DNA of 64,000 bases. It comes from Polaribacter ponticola (lineage in GTDB: Bacteria > Bacteroidota > Bacteroidia > Flavobacteriales > Flavobacteriaceae). How positions within the stretch are numbered: position 1 is the first letter of the stretch; each line of letters begins with the position of its first letter. The stretch spans positions 899,001-963,000 of the forward strand of contig NZ_JAOSLC020000003.1 of assembly GCF_026191475.2 (NCBI RefSeq), in the 5' to 3' direction. The position numbers and the translations under genes were made by a program. Shown here piece by piece: positions 40,101 through 49,572 of this stretch. Below the pieces are notes generated by a model. It saw only the letters and a list, made by a program, of their open reading frames with translations. It did no database searches and was not told the origin of the DNA.

Positions 40101-43100
40101 TTGGAAAGTTTTAGAAACTGTTGGTAATGGAGGTTCTTGGACAGGTGTTGGTTCTAAAACTGTTAAAACTACTAATACCAATAAATCTCAAGGAAATACA
40201 ATCTATTATTCTTACAATGCAACAAAAATTGATGTTGATTTAAATGCTGGAGGAAGACAAGCTGTTGCTTTTGGTATTTGGTTAAAATGTGATACAGATA
40301 ATGATGGTATTCTAAATCATAGAGATACAGATTCTGATAATGATGGTTGCCCAGATACTACAGAAGCTTCTGCAAACTTAACTCCAAGCGGAACATTAAA
40401 CGGAGGAAGTGTTAATGGTAGTTCTGCCAATCTTGGTACAGTTTCTAACAACAACGGAATACCTTTACCTTTAGGAACAGTTAACGGAAACGAAACTACA
40501 GGTCAAGCTTCAACAACTGCAGTTAATACTGCAGAAAAAATTACATTAATTACATCTCCAACAAATCAATCTATAAACGAAAACGGAAGTGTAACATTTT
40601 CTGTTCAAGTAAACGCTGAAACTACTACAACCTATAATGCGGGTTCTCCTGATTATAATTCAGGAACAGACACTACAAATTCTCTTAACTATAAATGGTT
40701 TAAAACCTCTGCTCCAAACACAATAATATCTACAAATAGATTTTTAACATTAAATAACCTTTCTGCTTCTGATGCAGGTGATTATTCTGTTCAGGTAATT
40801 GGAGTTAATAATACTTGTTTTATAACTGAAACCGCTACTCTTACTATTGAAAACAACAATATCTGTGATGCTGTTTCTTCTGGAAACATAGATACAGATA
40901 AAGATGGTGTTTCTGATGTTTGCGATTTAGATGATGATAATGATGGTGTTTTAGATAGTGATGAAAATTGTACTGGGTTTATTTCTCAAAATACAAACGG
41001 TGTTTGGAAAGGAAAAACCAATTCAAATGTAACTTATACGTATACAAATACAAACACACAATCTACACAAAGCTCTTTCGATGATAATCAAATAGAGTAT
41101 TCTATCAATAAAAATGGTGGAGAACAAAGAGTTGAAAAACGTGGAAACACAAATTTTACTATAAGCTTTTCTCCTGCTGTACCAGCAAATGAAATAGCCT
41201 TCGCAATAATAGATGTTGATGTAAAAGAAAGCGAGCCAGTAAATAGTAACTTCACTCCTACTTATGCTACTTATAATCTTAAAATTAATGGAGGTAATAA
41301 TCCTAATGGAGTTTTTCTAAGCGCAACTAATAAACTAAATAATTTACCTCAACTAAATTACAATACTAATTCTGGTTTAGTTACCATGAATGGTGATAAA
41401 GAAAATCAATATCTTATCCTGAAAGGAAAATCTAATAATTTAATTTCTTCAATAACAATAACCTCAACAAATATTTCAAATAATAGTGAAATTTCTGGTG
41501 ATTTAATAGCATATTCAATTCTAGCAAAAGAAGAATGTGATACTGATAAAGATGGAATTTCTGACAGTTTAGACACAGATTCAGATAATGATGGTTGTGC
41601 AGATGCTAAAGAAGCTGCGAGTAACTTATATACAACTGCAACTTTATCTGGTGGTAGTAATGGAGGTAGTTCTGCTAATTTAGGTACTAATGTAAATGCA
41701 AATGGTATTCCTACAGTTGCTGCTACAAATGCAACAACAGGTCAAGCAATTACTACGGCAGTAACAACAGCAGAATTGATTACCATAGATACTGCACCTA
41801 TTAATATTACTGCTAATGAAAATACAACTGCAAGCTTAACAATTACTGCTTCGGCTGTAAAAACATCAACTTTTAATTCTGGTTCTCCTGTTTATTCAAA
41901 TCCAAATGGAGTTAGCACAACAGGGTCATTAACATATAAGTGGTTTAAAGATTCTGCTCCAAATACAATTTTATCTACAGCAAGTACTTTAAACATCAAT
42001 AATTTAACAGCTGCAAAAACAGGAGATTATACTATTCAAATTTTTGGTTCTAATAACAAATGTTATCTAGAAGAAACTGCTACTATAAGTATCAACTACC
42101 TACCAACGGCAGAAGATGACACTATTACAGGTATTACTGAAGGCAGTATAAACAATCAAATAAATGTTTTAGCAAACAATGGTAACAATGCAGATTCATT
42201 TGGAACAGATGGACCTAACATAGGTTCAATTACCTTACCTTCGGCAACAACTACCGAAGGAGGAACAGTAATTATTGATGATAAAGGAAACAATGATCCT
42301 ACAGATGACATTATTTTATATACTCCTGTAGATAATAATTTTTATGGTACAGATACTTTTGATTATACAATTACAGATAGTAATGGAGATACCTCAACTG
42401 CAACAGTTACCATATCTGTAAGCTCTGTAAATGATGCTCCTACTGCTGTAAATGATAATTATACAACCTTAGAAGATACACCTAAAGTATTAAAGCCGCT
42501 TACAAAAGGAACAAATGATAGTGATCCTGAAAATGATACTTTAACAATTACATCAATCAATAACGAACTTATTACTCTTGGTACTGCGAAAACAATAACG
42601 GTTCCAAATGGTTCGGTTACTTATAGTCAAACTGGTATTATTACTTTTATTCCAAATGCAAATTTTACAGGAACTGTTCAATTTCCTTATACAATTAGTG
42701 ATGGAAATGGAGGAACTGATTCTGCTACAGAAATAATTGTTATTTCTCCAATTAAAGATGCTCCGATAGCAACTGATGATTCTTATACAACTAATGAAGA
42801 TGTTGCTATAATTATTACACCGCTTACTCAAGGTTCTCCTGATAGTGATCCTGATAACGATACAATTACCATTATATCTATAAATAGTGTTAGCATTACT
42901 GGAGCTATACAATCTATTCCTGTAACAAATGGAACTGTTAATATAGATACTAATGGAGTAATTACTTTTACTCCAAACCTTAATTATAATGGAACTATAA
43001 GTTTCCCATATACGATTAGTGACGGAAATGGAGGAAATGACTCTGCAACTGAAACAATTGTTATTAATCCTATAAATGACGCTCCTTTAGCAACTGATGA

Positions 43101-46100
43101 TTCATATACAACAGACGAGGATACTGCACTTACAATAACACCATTAACAACAGGAACTGCAGATAGCGATCCTGAAAATGATACGTTAACAATTACATCT
43201 ATAAACAACGTAAATGTTACAGGCGGTATTCAGTCAATTACTGTGGATAATGGTACTGTTAACATAGATCTTTTTGCAGTAATAACTTTTACTCCTAATT
43301 CTGGTTATAACGGAACTGTAAGTTTTCCTTACACAATTAGCGATGGAAATGGTAAAAACGATTCAGCTACAGAAACAATTATTATCAATCCTATAAATGA
43401 TGCTCCTACGGCAACTGATGATTCTTATACAACTGATGAGGATATAAGTATTACAATAACTCCTTTAACAACAGGAACTGCTGATAGTGATCCAGAAAAT
43501 GATACTTTAACAGTTGCATCTATTAATGGTACATCAATTTTAATAGGAACTGATAAAACAATAGCTGTTACAAACGGATCTGTAACTTATAATGGAACTA
43601 CTAATGTGATTACATTTACTCCGGAAACTAATTTTACAGGAACAGTGACTTTTCCTTATACAATTAGCGATGGAAATGGTGGTACTGATAATGCTATAGA
43701 AACCATTGTTATTAATCCGATAAATGATGCTCCAATAGCTACTGATGACTCATATACAACAGATGAAGATGTTAGCATTACTCTAAACCCTTTAACAACA
43801 GGAACTGCAGATAGCGATCCTGAAAATGATACTTTAACAATTACATCTATTAATAATGTAAATATAACTGGTAATTTTCAATCTATAACAGTTGATAACG
43901 GAACCGTTATTATCGACCTTTTTGCTGTAATTATTTTTACTCCAAGTACAGGTTATAACGGAACTGTAACTTTTCCTTATACAATTAGTGATGGAAATGG
44001 AGGTACTGATAATGCTATAGAAACTATTATTATCAACCCTGTTAATGACGTTCCTATTGCAACAGATGACACATATACTACAGATGAAGATGTAGCAATT
44101 ATTCTAAACCCATTAAGTGCAGGAATTGCAGATAGCGACCCAGAAAATGATACTTTAACAATCACTTCTATCAATGGCGTAAACCTTTCAGGAGGTATAC
44201 AAACAATTACTGTAACAAACGGAATCGTAGAAATTGATGCAGTTGGTGTAATTACGTTAACTCCTAATCCTAATTTTAATGGTACAATTACATTCCCTTA
44301 CACAATTAGCGATGGAAATGGTGGCACAGATTCTGCTACAGAAACCATTATTGTAAACCCAATAAATGATGCTCCAATTGCAACGAATGATGATTTTTAT
44401 ATAGACGAAGATACATCACTTGTTATAAACCCATTAACTGATGGAATTGCAGATAGCGACCCTGATAATGACACACTAACAATTACTGCAATTAATGGCG
44501 TAAATATTACAGGAGGAGTTCAATCGATTCCTGTAGATAATGGAACTATTAATATTGATAATAATGGAATAATTACTTTTACTCCTAACACAGATTTTAA
44601 TGGCACAATTACATTTCCATATGTGATAAGCGATAGTAATGGAGGTTCAGATAATGCCACCGAAACTATTGTTATAAATCCTGTAAATGATGTACCAGAT
44701 GCTGTAGATATTACAGTGGTAGATCCTATGGATGAAAACAGTATTAATAATGTAATTGATGTTTTAATAAATGATACTTTTGGAGGAGACGGACCTAACA
44801 ATGGCGCTATTACTCTTGTAAGTGGTAATACTGCTAATGGCGGAACAGTTACAGTAAATAATAACGGTACTCCAAACAACCCAACAGATGATACAATTTT
44901 GTATACTCCTGTTGCAGAATTTAATGGTCAAGATTCTTTTCAATATACAATTACAGATTCTAATGGAGACACAGATACCGCAACAGTTTCATTAACAATA
45001 AAACCAGACGGAACTCCTTACAATCCTACATCTGCTGCAGAATGTTTTAATGTTTTTGTAGAAAACAACATCACAGTTTCTAGCGGAAGTACATTTGGTA
45101 GTGTTGCTGCAGGTGGTGATTTAACTTTAAATGGAGATTATAGTATTGCCTCAGAAGAATGTGGTTGTTACACTGTAAATGGCAACGGAATAGGTCTTTT
45201 AGTTGGCGGTAAAGTTAATTATCCGGTTAATAATTCGGTACTTACAATTGCTAACCCAAATCAATATTTAAAAATAGGAGAAAGTAATGGTTCTAGTGCT
45301 TGGTATCAAGACCCAAATAACAATTATAATCCTATAAGAATTACATCAAATTCAGATTATAACGCGTCTTCTCATATTCAATTACAAGGAGCAGCAAATG
45401 CATTAAATGTTTCGGCAAATAACAATCCTGTTTTTGAAAACAATTTAATAGATTTTGCTAGCGCATTTCAACAACTAAAAACAAATTCAACAAGTCTGTC
45501 ACAAGGAGCTCACAATGCCCAACTAACAGATTCTAATGGAAATACAATATCTAATACAAATTTACCTTCTAATGTAAGAATCGATTTACAAAACGGTATA
45601 AATTACCTTAATGTGTCTGGTACAGATTTAAATAACGTAAATACATTTACATTTAATCAACAACCAAATGCAAGTAATGTATTAATAATAAATATTGATG
45701 TTTCTGGTTTATTTAATTGGAATGTTTGGGAACAAGTGTCTGCCGGATTAACAGAAAGTCCTTATATATTATACAACTTTTTTAATGCTACAGAATTACA
45801 TATTAATGGTAATGAGACAATAGCTGGTACAATTTTAGCGCCTTTTGCAGACATTACTAAAACTGTAAATACAGCAAATATTTTAGGCCAAATAATTGGT
45901 AAATCTCTTACACAAGATGGAGGTGATTTAGAATGTGCTCCTTTTGTTCCAAATGTAATTAGTCCGCCAACAACTGGTGTACCTCCAACAGCAGAATTTA
46001 CTGTAAATGATGTTGAGCAATGTTTAGCTGGTAATGAGTTTGTATTTTATAATACTTCTAATACCGGAAATACACTACAACCAGCGAATCCTATTTCTTA

Positions 46101-48216
46101 TTATTGGGATTTTAGCGATGGTACTTCTAGTTCATTAATGAATCCTTCTAAAACATTTGCAGGAGCAGGAACGTACGATGTAATTTTAACAGCAACTAAT
46201 TCTTTTGGATCTAACACACAATTAACTCAAGTAACAGTTTCAAATACTATTAATCACCCAATAGTTACTAAAGCAACTTTAGCATCACCACCAGGAACTG
46301 TAACAAGAGAATTTACATTAGATAATGACACATATTTTGATAGTTACTCTTGGGCATTAGATGGTGTTGGTGCCAATTTATTCCCAAATCAAAAAGTTGT
46401 AACTTTTGATTTTACTACAGATGGTTCATATAATCTTACTATTACTGGTTTTAAAGATAGCTGTACACAAACATTAACATTACCAATTGTAATTTCATCT
46501 GGTGAAGTTTCTGGAGGAAACGGTGGTGGAGTTGAGAGCGAAAGTTTAGGTGATGCTATTTCTAAGATTTATGTAAAACGTAAAAAGAATAGTGTACCCA
46601 CTAAATTTGTAAAATCTAATAAAAACATTTACAATAAAGCTAAATTACTAAAAGCACAAACTTACCAAGGGAAAACGCAAACAATGTTAGAAATGTTTCC
46701 TACTGAGTTAATTACAGGTAATGTAGCCAATGTAACTTCTCCTACAGATATTTTAGATTATACAGTAGCAGACGAGGTTCTTTCTGTAGATTTTTCTGTA
46801 AACGGACAAACAAAAGGTGTTGTTTTAGGTATTAAAACTACCGATAAAATTTACAACCATACAAAAGCTTCTTGCGATAGGTTAAGAGGTGCAGAAATAT
46901 TAAATATTCAAACAGTAGAATTAGATGGCTATAATTTCTTAATGCAAGGAATTAAGCAAAGAAATGGTGTTACAGAATATGCAATCTCGTTTGTGGCCGC
47001 TAAAAATACAACAGACACAAATTATACCATTCAAACAAACTGGTATGTTAATGAGTATATTAAATTTAATGATGTTTACAATTTCCAAGTTTGGTCTTCT
47101 AATCATGAAGATACTCAGAAGTTAGTTAAAGACATTTTAGAAAACTTAAATGCTTACGCTCCTGTTATACAAGAAGAAAAGCAAAGAGTTCCAAGAACTT
47201 TCGCAGCAAAACTTACCAGAGAAAAATCAGATTTAATCATTAAATTAAAAAGTAATGAAATAGGATTGAATACAGAAATATCGATGGATGAAGTGTATAC
47301 TGAAACTACTACAACTCTAAAACATAGATATAACTCTTTAAATACAACTCTAGAACAAACTTTAATTGTAGATATTAAAGATGGATATGAATATGATGGA
47401 TTAATAAAAGTTGACGGAGCAATACAAGACGCTTTTTATCATGCAGATGGTAATTGGGGCTTAGATTATGACAAGCAATACACACAAGTTAATGAGTATG
47501 TTGTTTCTAACAACTTCGATAGAGAATATTTAGATGATGAACATGAAATTCATAGAGATGTAAAAATTAAAGCAGTTAGTGAACTAGATTACTTGGGTAT
47601 TTATAAATCTTTATTACCTGGTAACTTATCTGCAGATTACTCAGAATACAAATATTTAACTTTTACTGCTAAAGGATCTGGTTTAATTGAATTAGGGTTG
47701 ATAAAATCTTCTGTTCAAGAATGGAAAGAACAATATAGAGTAATGGTAAACTTATCAGAAGAAGAACAAACTTATTACATTCCTTTTGATGCGTTTACAT
47801 CTACAGGTACAACAGATAAAATTATTGCAGATGATTTAACAACCATTACTTTTACATTTTTACCTGTTGAAGCAAATACAAAAGAATTAGACTTAACAAT
47901 TTCTGATGTTAAATTTGCTAAAACTAATTCAGAAGCAGAAAACCCTGATGTAATTGAAGAGTTTGAAAACAACTTTATGTCATATCCAAACCCTACTAAT
48001 GGTAAAGTAAATGTGTTATTATTTAGTAAAGTAGATACCGAAGCTACTATTTCTTTATACGATGTTACAGGTAAACAGATCTACTCTGCTCCTGCTCAAC
48101 TTACTGTTGGTAAAAACGAACTAGATTTTAGTGTAAAAATAAAACCAGGAATTATGTTCTTAAAAGTAAATAGTAAAGAAATTAATTATGGTACATCTAA
48201 AATTATTTTCAGATAA
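37132..48216 (+). CDS. Giant T9SS-exported repeat protein C
   Basis: A 3694-residue intact frame. A signal peptide (YTLIVLILSITQFSLS) is followed by a DNRLRE-like domain (about 37540-37950) closely matching that of protein A, and a cadherin-like domain. Then come three successive cassettes, each made of a thrombospondin-3 block, a variable insert, a second block and an Ig-like domain (38270-39560, 39570-40850, 40860-42100). Next: one FGTDG cadherin-like unit; seven repeats of about 107-110 residues with TDDSYTTDED and FPYTISDGNGG (42430-44700); one FGGDG unit; a choice-of-anchor-A-type domain (45010-45950) with GTILAPFADITKTVN; a PKD domain (YYWDFSDGTSS); the shared C-terminal module (46530 on); and a T9SS type A sorting domain ([17 protein letters not shown]). 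A surface adhesin role is inferred. Confidence 0.9.
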   Translation: MNFSIKSINKYTLIVLILSITQFSLSNNLKDLDKKKVSNNENAIPSKSFYEKHESNWNNKENFNSKTRRAPFLRKQQLTKIELSSFNKSSKKFINSKSSSNGTFVINKTLTSGSDDSFQLRDNSNHPNSYEVPSDNVRWKGFRFKNLNIPSNAVISSAVLEIHAYKTRNYNFAGNIARVKGEYLKSPSTFGGSNNYLSNLSKTSEFKDWTIPNISSNGQAIYSPNLKEIVQEVVDSKNGVTHLSLILSTSESWITWNYEDGDSNCYATVRVEYTLQNVAIDTNNDTAVTNSGSSVIVDISNNDANIPTNGNLTITNNPNNGTATIDTNGTPNDITDDTIIYTANANFTGTDSLNYRVCDSNNNNCDTSSITINVSAVPSNPCSAASGNLDTDGDGVSDICDLDDDNDGILDTDECTGTGTSKLDWSTLGIADQAPIHDGTVYTIDGLPITINYSTEINGGTFVPANQYFSSYEAGQRGAFFGYAELGFNNSADDYRDRLIFTMSFGKATSGINFTITDIDQAVDDSWDDAVEIFYTTASGTYNIKTQPTYYTLNSAVALDNESNIDGFEGTGNAEIEETKGNLILDFKNEAITSIRIEYFSTNDAISNPEDQYIGITDILFNKCGDTDNDGIPDYLDTDSDNDGCPDATEGANNLTTKLDLNNGSNGGSSSNLGTTSNSNGIPTNAVVNATTGQANTSATTIAEEITINTAPINQNITANNTVNFSVSASAIKTTIFNNSGTPNYGSGTNSTNTLTYKWFKDTDPNTTLATTSTLAIHNVSASNAGDYTVQIKGANNSCSSIATATLTVDATDPCDAVASGNIDTDNDGISDMCDLDDDNDGILDTEEGEGSCDQSNVANSSSGTGNYQDQLYFFNWSGSDFTDGVHNNDTQTFTLPGNLIITATISNAMNASSYVPTDMNTYSGATLYKLYNTTGTKEALYGANGEDASFTVNFTATKNGNPYPLDFLTLDPESTDSGEHVEFSTNGESWKVLETVGNGGSWTGVGSKTVKTTNTNKSQGNTIYYSYNATKIDVDLNAGGRQAVAFGIWLKCDTDNDGILNHRDTDSDNDGCPDTTEASANLTPSGTLNGGSVNGSSANLGTVSNNNGIPLPLGTVNGNETTGQASTTAVNTAEKITLITSPTNQSINENGSVTFSVQVNAETTTTYNAGSPDYNSGTDTTNSLNYKWFKTSAPNTIISTNRFLTLNNLSASDAGDYSVQVIGVNNTCFITETATLTIENNNICDAVSSGNIDTDKDGVSDVCDLDDDNDGVLDSDENCTGFISQNTNGVWKGKTNSNVTYTYTNTNTQSTQSSFDDNQIEYSINKNGGEQRVEKRGNTNFTISFSPAVPANEIAFAIIDVDVKESEPVNSNFTPTYATYNLKINGGNNPNGVFLSATNKLNNLPQLNYNTNSGLVTMNGDKENQYLILKGKSNNLISSITITSTNISNNSEISGDLIAYSILAKEECDTDKDGISDSLDTDSDNDGCADAKEAASNLYTTATLSGGSNGGSSANLGTNVNANGIPTVAATNATTGQAITTAVTTAELITIDTAPINITANENTTASLTITASAVKTSTFNSGSPVYSNPNGVSTTGSLTYKWFKDSAPNTILSTASTLNINNLTAAKTGDYTIQIFGSNNKCYLEETATISINYLPTAEDDTITGITEGSINNQINVLANNGNNADSFGTDGPNIGSITLPSATTTEGGTVIIDDKGNNDPTDDIILYTPVDNNFYGTDTFDYTITDSNGDTSTATVTISVSSVNDAPTAVNDNYTTLEDTPKVLKPLTKGTNDSDPENDTLTITSINNELITLGTAKTITVPNGSVTYSQTGIITFIPNANFTGTVQFPYTISDGNGGTDSATEIIVISPIKDAPIATDDSYTTNEDVAIIITPLTQGSPDSDPDNDTITIISINSVSITGAIQSIPVTNGTVNIDTNGVITFTPNLNYNGTISFPYTISDGNGGNDSATETIVINPINDAPLATDDSYTTDEDTALTITPLTTGTADSDPENDTLTITSINNVNVTGGIQSITVDNGTVNIDLFAVITFTPNSGYNGTVSFPYTISDGNGKNDSATETIIINPINDAPTATDDSYTTDEDISITITPLTTGTADSDPENDTLTVASINGTSILIGTDKTIAVTNGSVTYNGTTNVITFTPETNFTGTVTFPYTISDGNGGTDNAIETIVINPINDAPIATDDSYTTDEDVSITLNPLTTGTADSDPENDTLTITSINNVNITGNFQSITVDNGTVIIDLFAVIIFTPSTGYNGTVTFPYTISDGNGGTDNAIETIIINPVNDVPIATDDTYTTDEDVAIILNPLSAGIADSDPENDTLTITSINGVNLSGGIQTITVTNGIVEIDAVGVITLTPNPNFNGTITFPYTISDGNGGTDSATETIIVNPINDAPIATNDDFYIDEDTSLVINPLTDGIADSDPDNDTLTITAINGVNITGGVQSIPVDNGTINIDNNGIITFTPNTDFNGTITFPYVISDSNGGSDNATETIVINPVNDVPDAVDITVVDPMDENSINNVIDVLINDTFGGDGPNNGAITLVSGNTANGGTVTVNNNGTPNNPTDDTILYTPVAEFNGQDSFQYTITDSNGDTDTATVSLTIKPDGTPYNPTSAAECFNVFVENNITVSSGSTFGSVAAGGDLTLNGDYSIASEECGCYTVNGNGIGLLVGGKVNYPVNNSVLTIANPNQYLKIGESNGSSAWYQDPNNNYNPIRITSNSDYNASSHIQLQGAANALNVSANNNPVFENNLIDFASAFQQLKTNSTSLSQGAHNAQLTDSNGNTISNTNLPSNVRIDLQNGINYLNVSGTDLNNVNTFTFNQQPNASNVLIINIDVSGLFNWNVWEQVSAGLTESPYILYNFFNATELHINGNETIAGTILAPFADITKTVNTANILGQIIGKSLTQDGGDLECAPFVPNVISPPTTGVPPTAEFTVNDVEQCLAGNEFVFYNTSNTGNTLQPANPISYYWDFSDGTSSSLMNPSKTFAGAGTYDVILTATNSFGSNTQLTQVTVSNTINHPIVTKATLASPPGTVTREFTLDNDTYFDSYSWALDGVGANLFPNQKVVTFDFTTDGSYNLTITGFKDSCTQTLTLPIVISSGEVSGGNGGGVESESLGDAISKIYVKRKKNSVPTKFVKSNKNIYNKAKLLKAQTYQGKTQTMLEMFPTELITGNVANVTSPTDILDYTVADEVLSVDFSVNGQTKGVVLGIKTTDKIYNHTKASCDRLRGAEILNIQTVELDGYNFLMQGIKQRNGVTEYAISFVAAKNTTDTNYTIQTNWYVNEYIKFNDVYNFQVWSSNHEDTQKLVKDILENLNAYAPVIQEEKQRVPRTFAAKLTREKSDLIIKLKSNEIGLNTEISMDEVYTETTTTLKHRYNSLNTTLEQTLIVDIKDGYEYDGLIKVDGAIQDAFYHADGNWGLDYDKQYTQVNEYVVSNNFDREYLDDEHEIHRDVKIKAVSELDYLGIYKSLLPGNLSADYSEYKYLTFTAKGSGLIELGLIKSSVQEWKEQYRVMVNLSEEEQTYYIPFDAFTSTGTTDKIIADDLTTITFTFLPVEANTKELDLTISDVKFAKTNSEAENPDVIEEFENNFMSYPNPTNGKVNVLLFSKVDTEATISLYDVTGKQIYSAPAQLTVGKNELDFSVKIKPGIMFLKVNSKEINYGTSKIIFR
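42430..44700 (+). repeat. Seven cadherin-like coding repeats in gene C
   Basis: Seven units of about 107-110 residues share ATDDSYTTDED, GTADSDPENDTLTITSIN, a DNGTV strand and FPYTISDGNGG, ending INPINDAP. They differ from the FGGDG repeats of gene A, but one FGTDG/FGGDG unit flanks them on each side. The Asp-rich DSDPENDT loop suggests calcium binding. Confidence 0.9.
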
Positions 48217-48240
48217 ATCATATTAAAAATTATTAATCTA

Positions 48241-48275
48241 AAAAAGAGGAGCCAATTTGGTTCCTCTTTTTTTAT
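48241..48275 (+). terminator. Intrinsic terminator after gene C
   Basis: AAAAAGAGGAGCCAA and TTGGTTCCTCTTTTT form a long stem with one G-T mismatch and a T tract, 25 bp after the stop. Confidence 0.85.
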
Positions 48276-48366
48276 GCAAAATGAATACAATTAATTTATA
48301 AGCATTTGAAATAAATAAAAATCATAAACAGAACTAAGCTTACGCTATATAATAACATCCAAAGAA

Positions 48367-48585
48367 AACTATAATATAAACACTAGAATAGGTATTTCTA
48401 CTTATCATTTCATTCTAAAAATATAGATTTTTTTGAAAGTTACTTTTTACCTATTAAATTGAAATAAGACCTTTTAAAGGAGTTAAAATTGGGGTTTTGT
48501 ATTAGAAAGTAGTTATCACTTTTCTAATATAATTGATGCAGCAGGTATTAGAAATTCTATTGGAATTAGATATGTTTTTAATTAA
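48367..48585 (+). pseudogene. Remnant of an outer-membrane beta-barrel protein (C-terminal end)
   Basis: Short open stretches in changing frames read YNINTRIGISTYHFILK, then ESYFLPIKLK, then RPFKGVKIGVLY, then ESSYHFSNIIDAAG and finally RNSIGIRYVFN before TAA at 48583. Alternating hydrophobic strands ending in an aromatic-rich RYVFN are typical of outer-membrane barrels. At least three indels or stops separate the pieces, so this is a decayed gene. It lies directly downstream of giant gene C. Some T9SS adhesins have PorP/SprF-type partners in this position, but the remnant is too short to assign. Confidence 0.4.
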
Positions 48586-48725
48586 TTATTTATCTATAGT
48601 ATGATTTGTTTCTAAACTAAAAAAAACTAGCTTCGCTATCATATTCTTGTTAAATGACTTCTGTCTAACTTTATTTTTAATTTCACGAGTATTCAATTAA
48701 CAGAATTACACAATTAAAAAATAAT

Positions 48726-48879
48726 ATGAAACTAAAAACTATTAAATCATTAATTATATTACTTACAATTATTAGTTTAACATAGTACTGAATAGTTGTA
48801 AACAAATAGTAGAAAAACCTGTAGATTTAACAATAAAAAAACTATAGTTGGTGAAAGTACAAATCCTAATAAAAAATAA
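48726..48879 (+). pseudogene. Small broken lipoprotein gene
   Basis: It starts MKLKTIKSLIILLTIISL, a signal peptide, and then stops. In a shifted frame the sequence continues IVLNSCKQIVEKPVDLTIKK with a lipobox-like Cys, and after one further shift at an A7 run (48835-48841) reads TIVGESTNPNKK and stops at 48877. The first break is near 48779. With two added bases this would be a lipoprotein precursor of about 50 residues, ending 9 bp before pdxH. Function unknown; the reconstruction is tentative. Confidence 0.35.
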
Positions 48880-48888
48880 TTTTTACAA

Positions 48889-49536
48889 ATGTCTCAAGAT
48901 TTAAGTAATCATAGAAAATCTTACGAAAAACAAGAACTTTTAGAAAGTAATTGTCCAGAGAATCCAATTGAATTATTTAGAACTTGGTTTCTAAATGCAG
49001 ATAATTCAGATTTAGTTCATGAAAGTAATGCAATGACTATTTCATCTATTGGTTTAGATGGTTTTCCTAAAAGTAGAGTTGTATTGTTAAAAAAATATAC
49101 TTGGGAAGGTTTTATTTTTTATACAAATTATAACTCAGAAAAAGGAAAAGCAATTTCTAAAAACGGTAATATCTGTTTATCCTTCTTTTGGGCAGGTTTA
49201 GAACAACAAATTATAATTAAAGGAGTTGCAGAAAAACTATCAGAAAATTTATCTGATGGCTATTTCAGTTCTAGACCAGACGGAAGTAAACTAGGTGCTT
49301 GGGCATCAAATCAAAGTAATGTAGTTTCTTCCAGAGAAGAGTTGGATAAAAATTTATCATCCTTTGAAAAAAAGTTTAAAGAAAAAGAGATTCCTAGACC
49401 TAAACATTGGGGTGGTTATATTGTAAAACCAGTATCTATAGAGTTTTGGCAAGGGAGACCAAACAGAATGCACGATAGAATACGATATTCTTTAGAAAAA
49501 GATTTTTCTTGGAATTTAGAGCGTTTAGCTCCTTAA
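48889..49536 (+). CDS. pdxH: Pyridoxamine/pyridoxine 5'-phosphate oxidase
   Basis: PdxH is an FMN enzyme that oxidises pyridoxamine or pyridoxine 5'-phosphate to pyridoxal 5'-phosphate, the cofactor used by HemL in this window. The 215 residues show SRVVLLKKYTWEGFIFYTNY with FMN contacts, SEKGKAISKN, LSFFWAGLEQQIIIKG, SRPDGSKLGAWASNQS, and the C-terminal FWQGRPNRMHDRI with substrate-binding Arg/His residues. Length is normal. It begins a plus-strand run pdxH-sixA-ppx. Confidence 0.96.
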   Translation: MSQDLSNHRKSYEKQELLESNCPENPIELFRTWFLNADNSDLVHESNAMTISSIGLDGFPKSRVVLLKKYTWEGFIFYTNYNSEKGKAISKNGNICLSFFWAGLEQQIIIKGVAEKLSENLSDGYFSSRPDGSKLGAWASNQSNVVSSREELDKNLSSFEKKFKEKEIPRPKHWGGYIVKPVSIEFWQGRPNRMHDRIRYSLEKDFSWNLERLAP

Positions 49537-49572
49537 ATTTTTATATTTACATAATTAACTATTAAAAATTTA

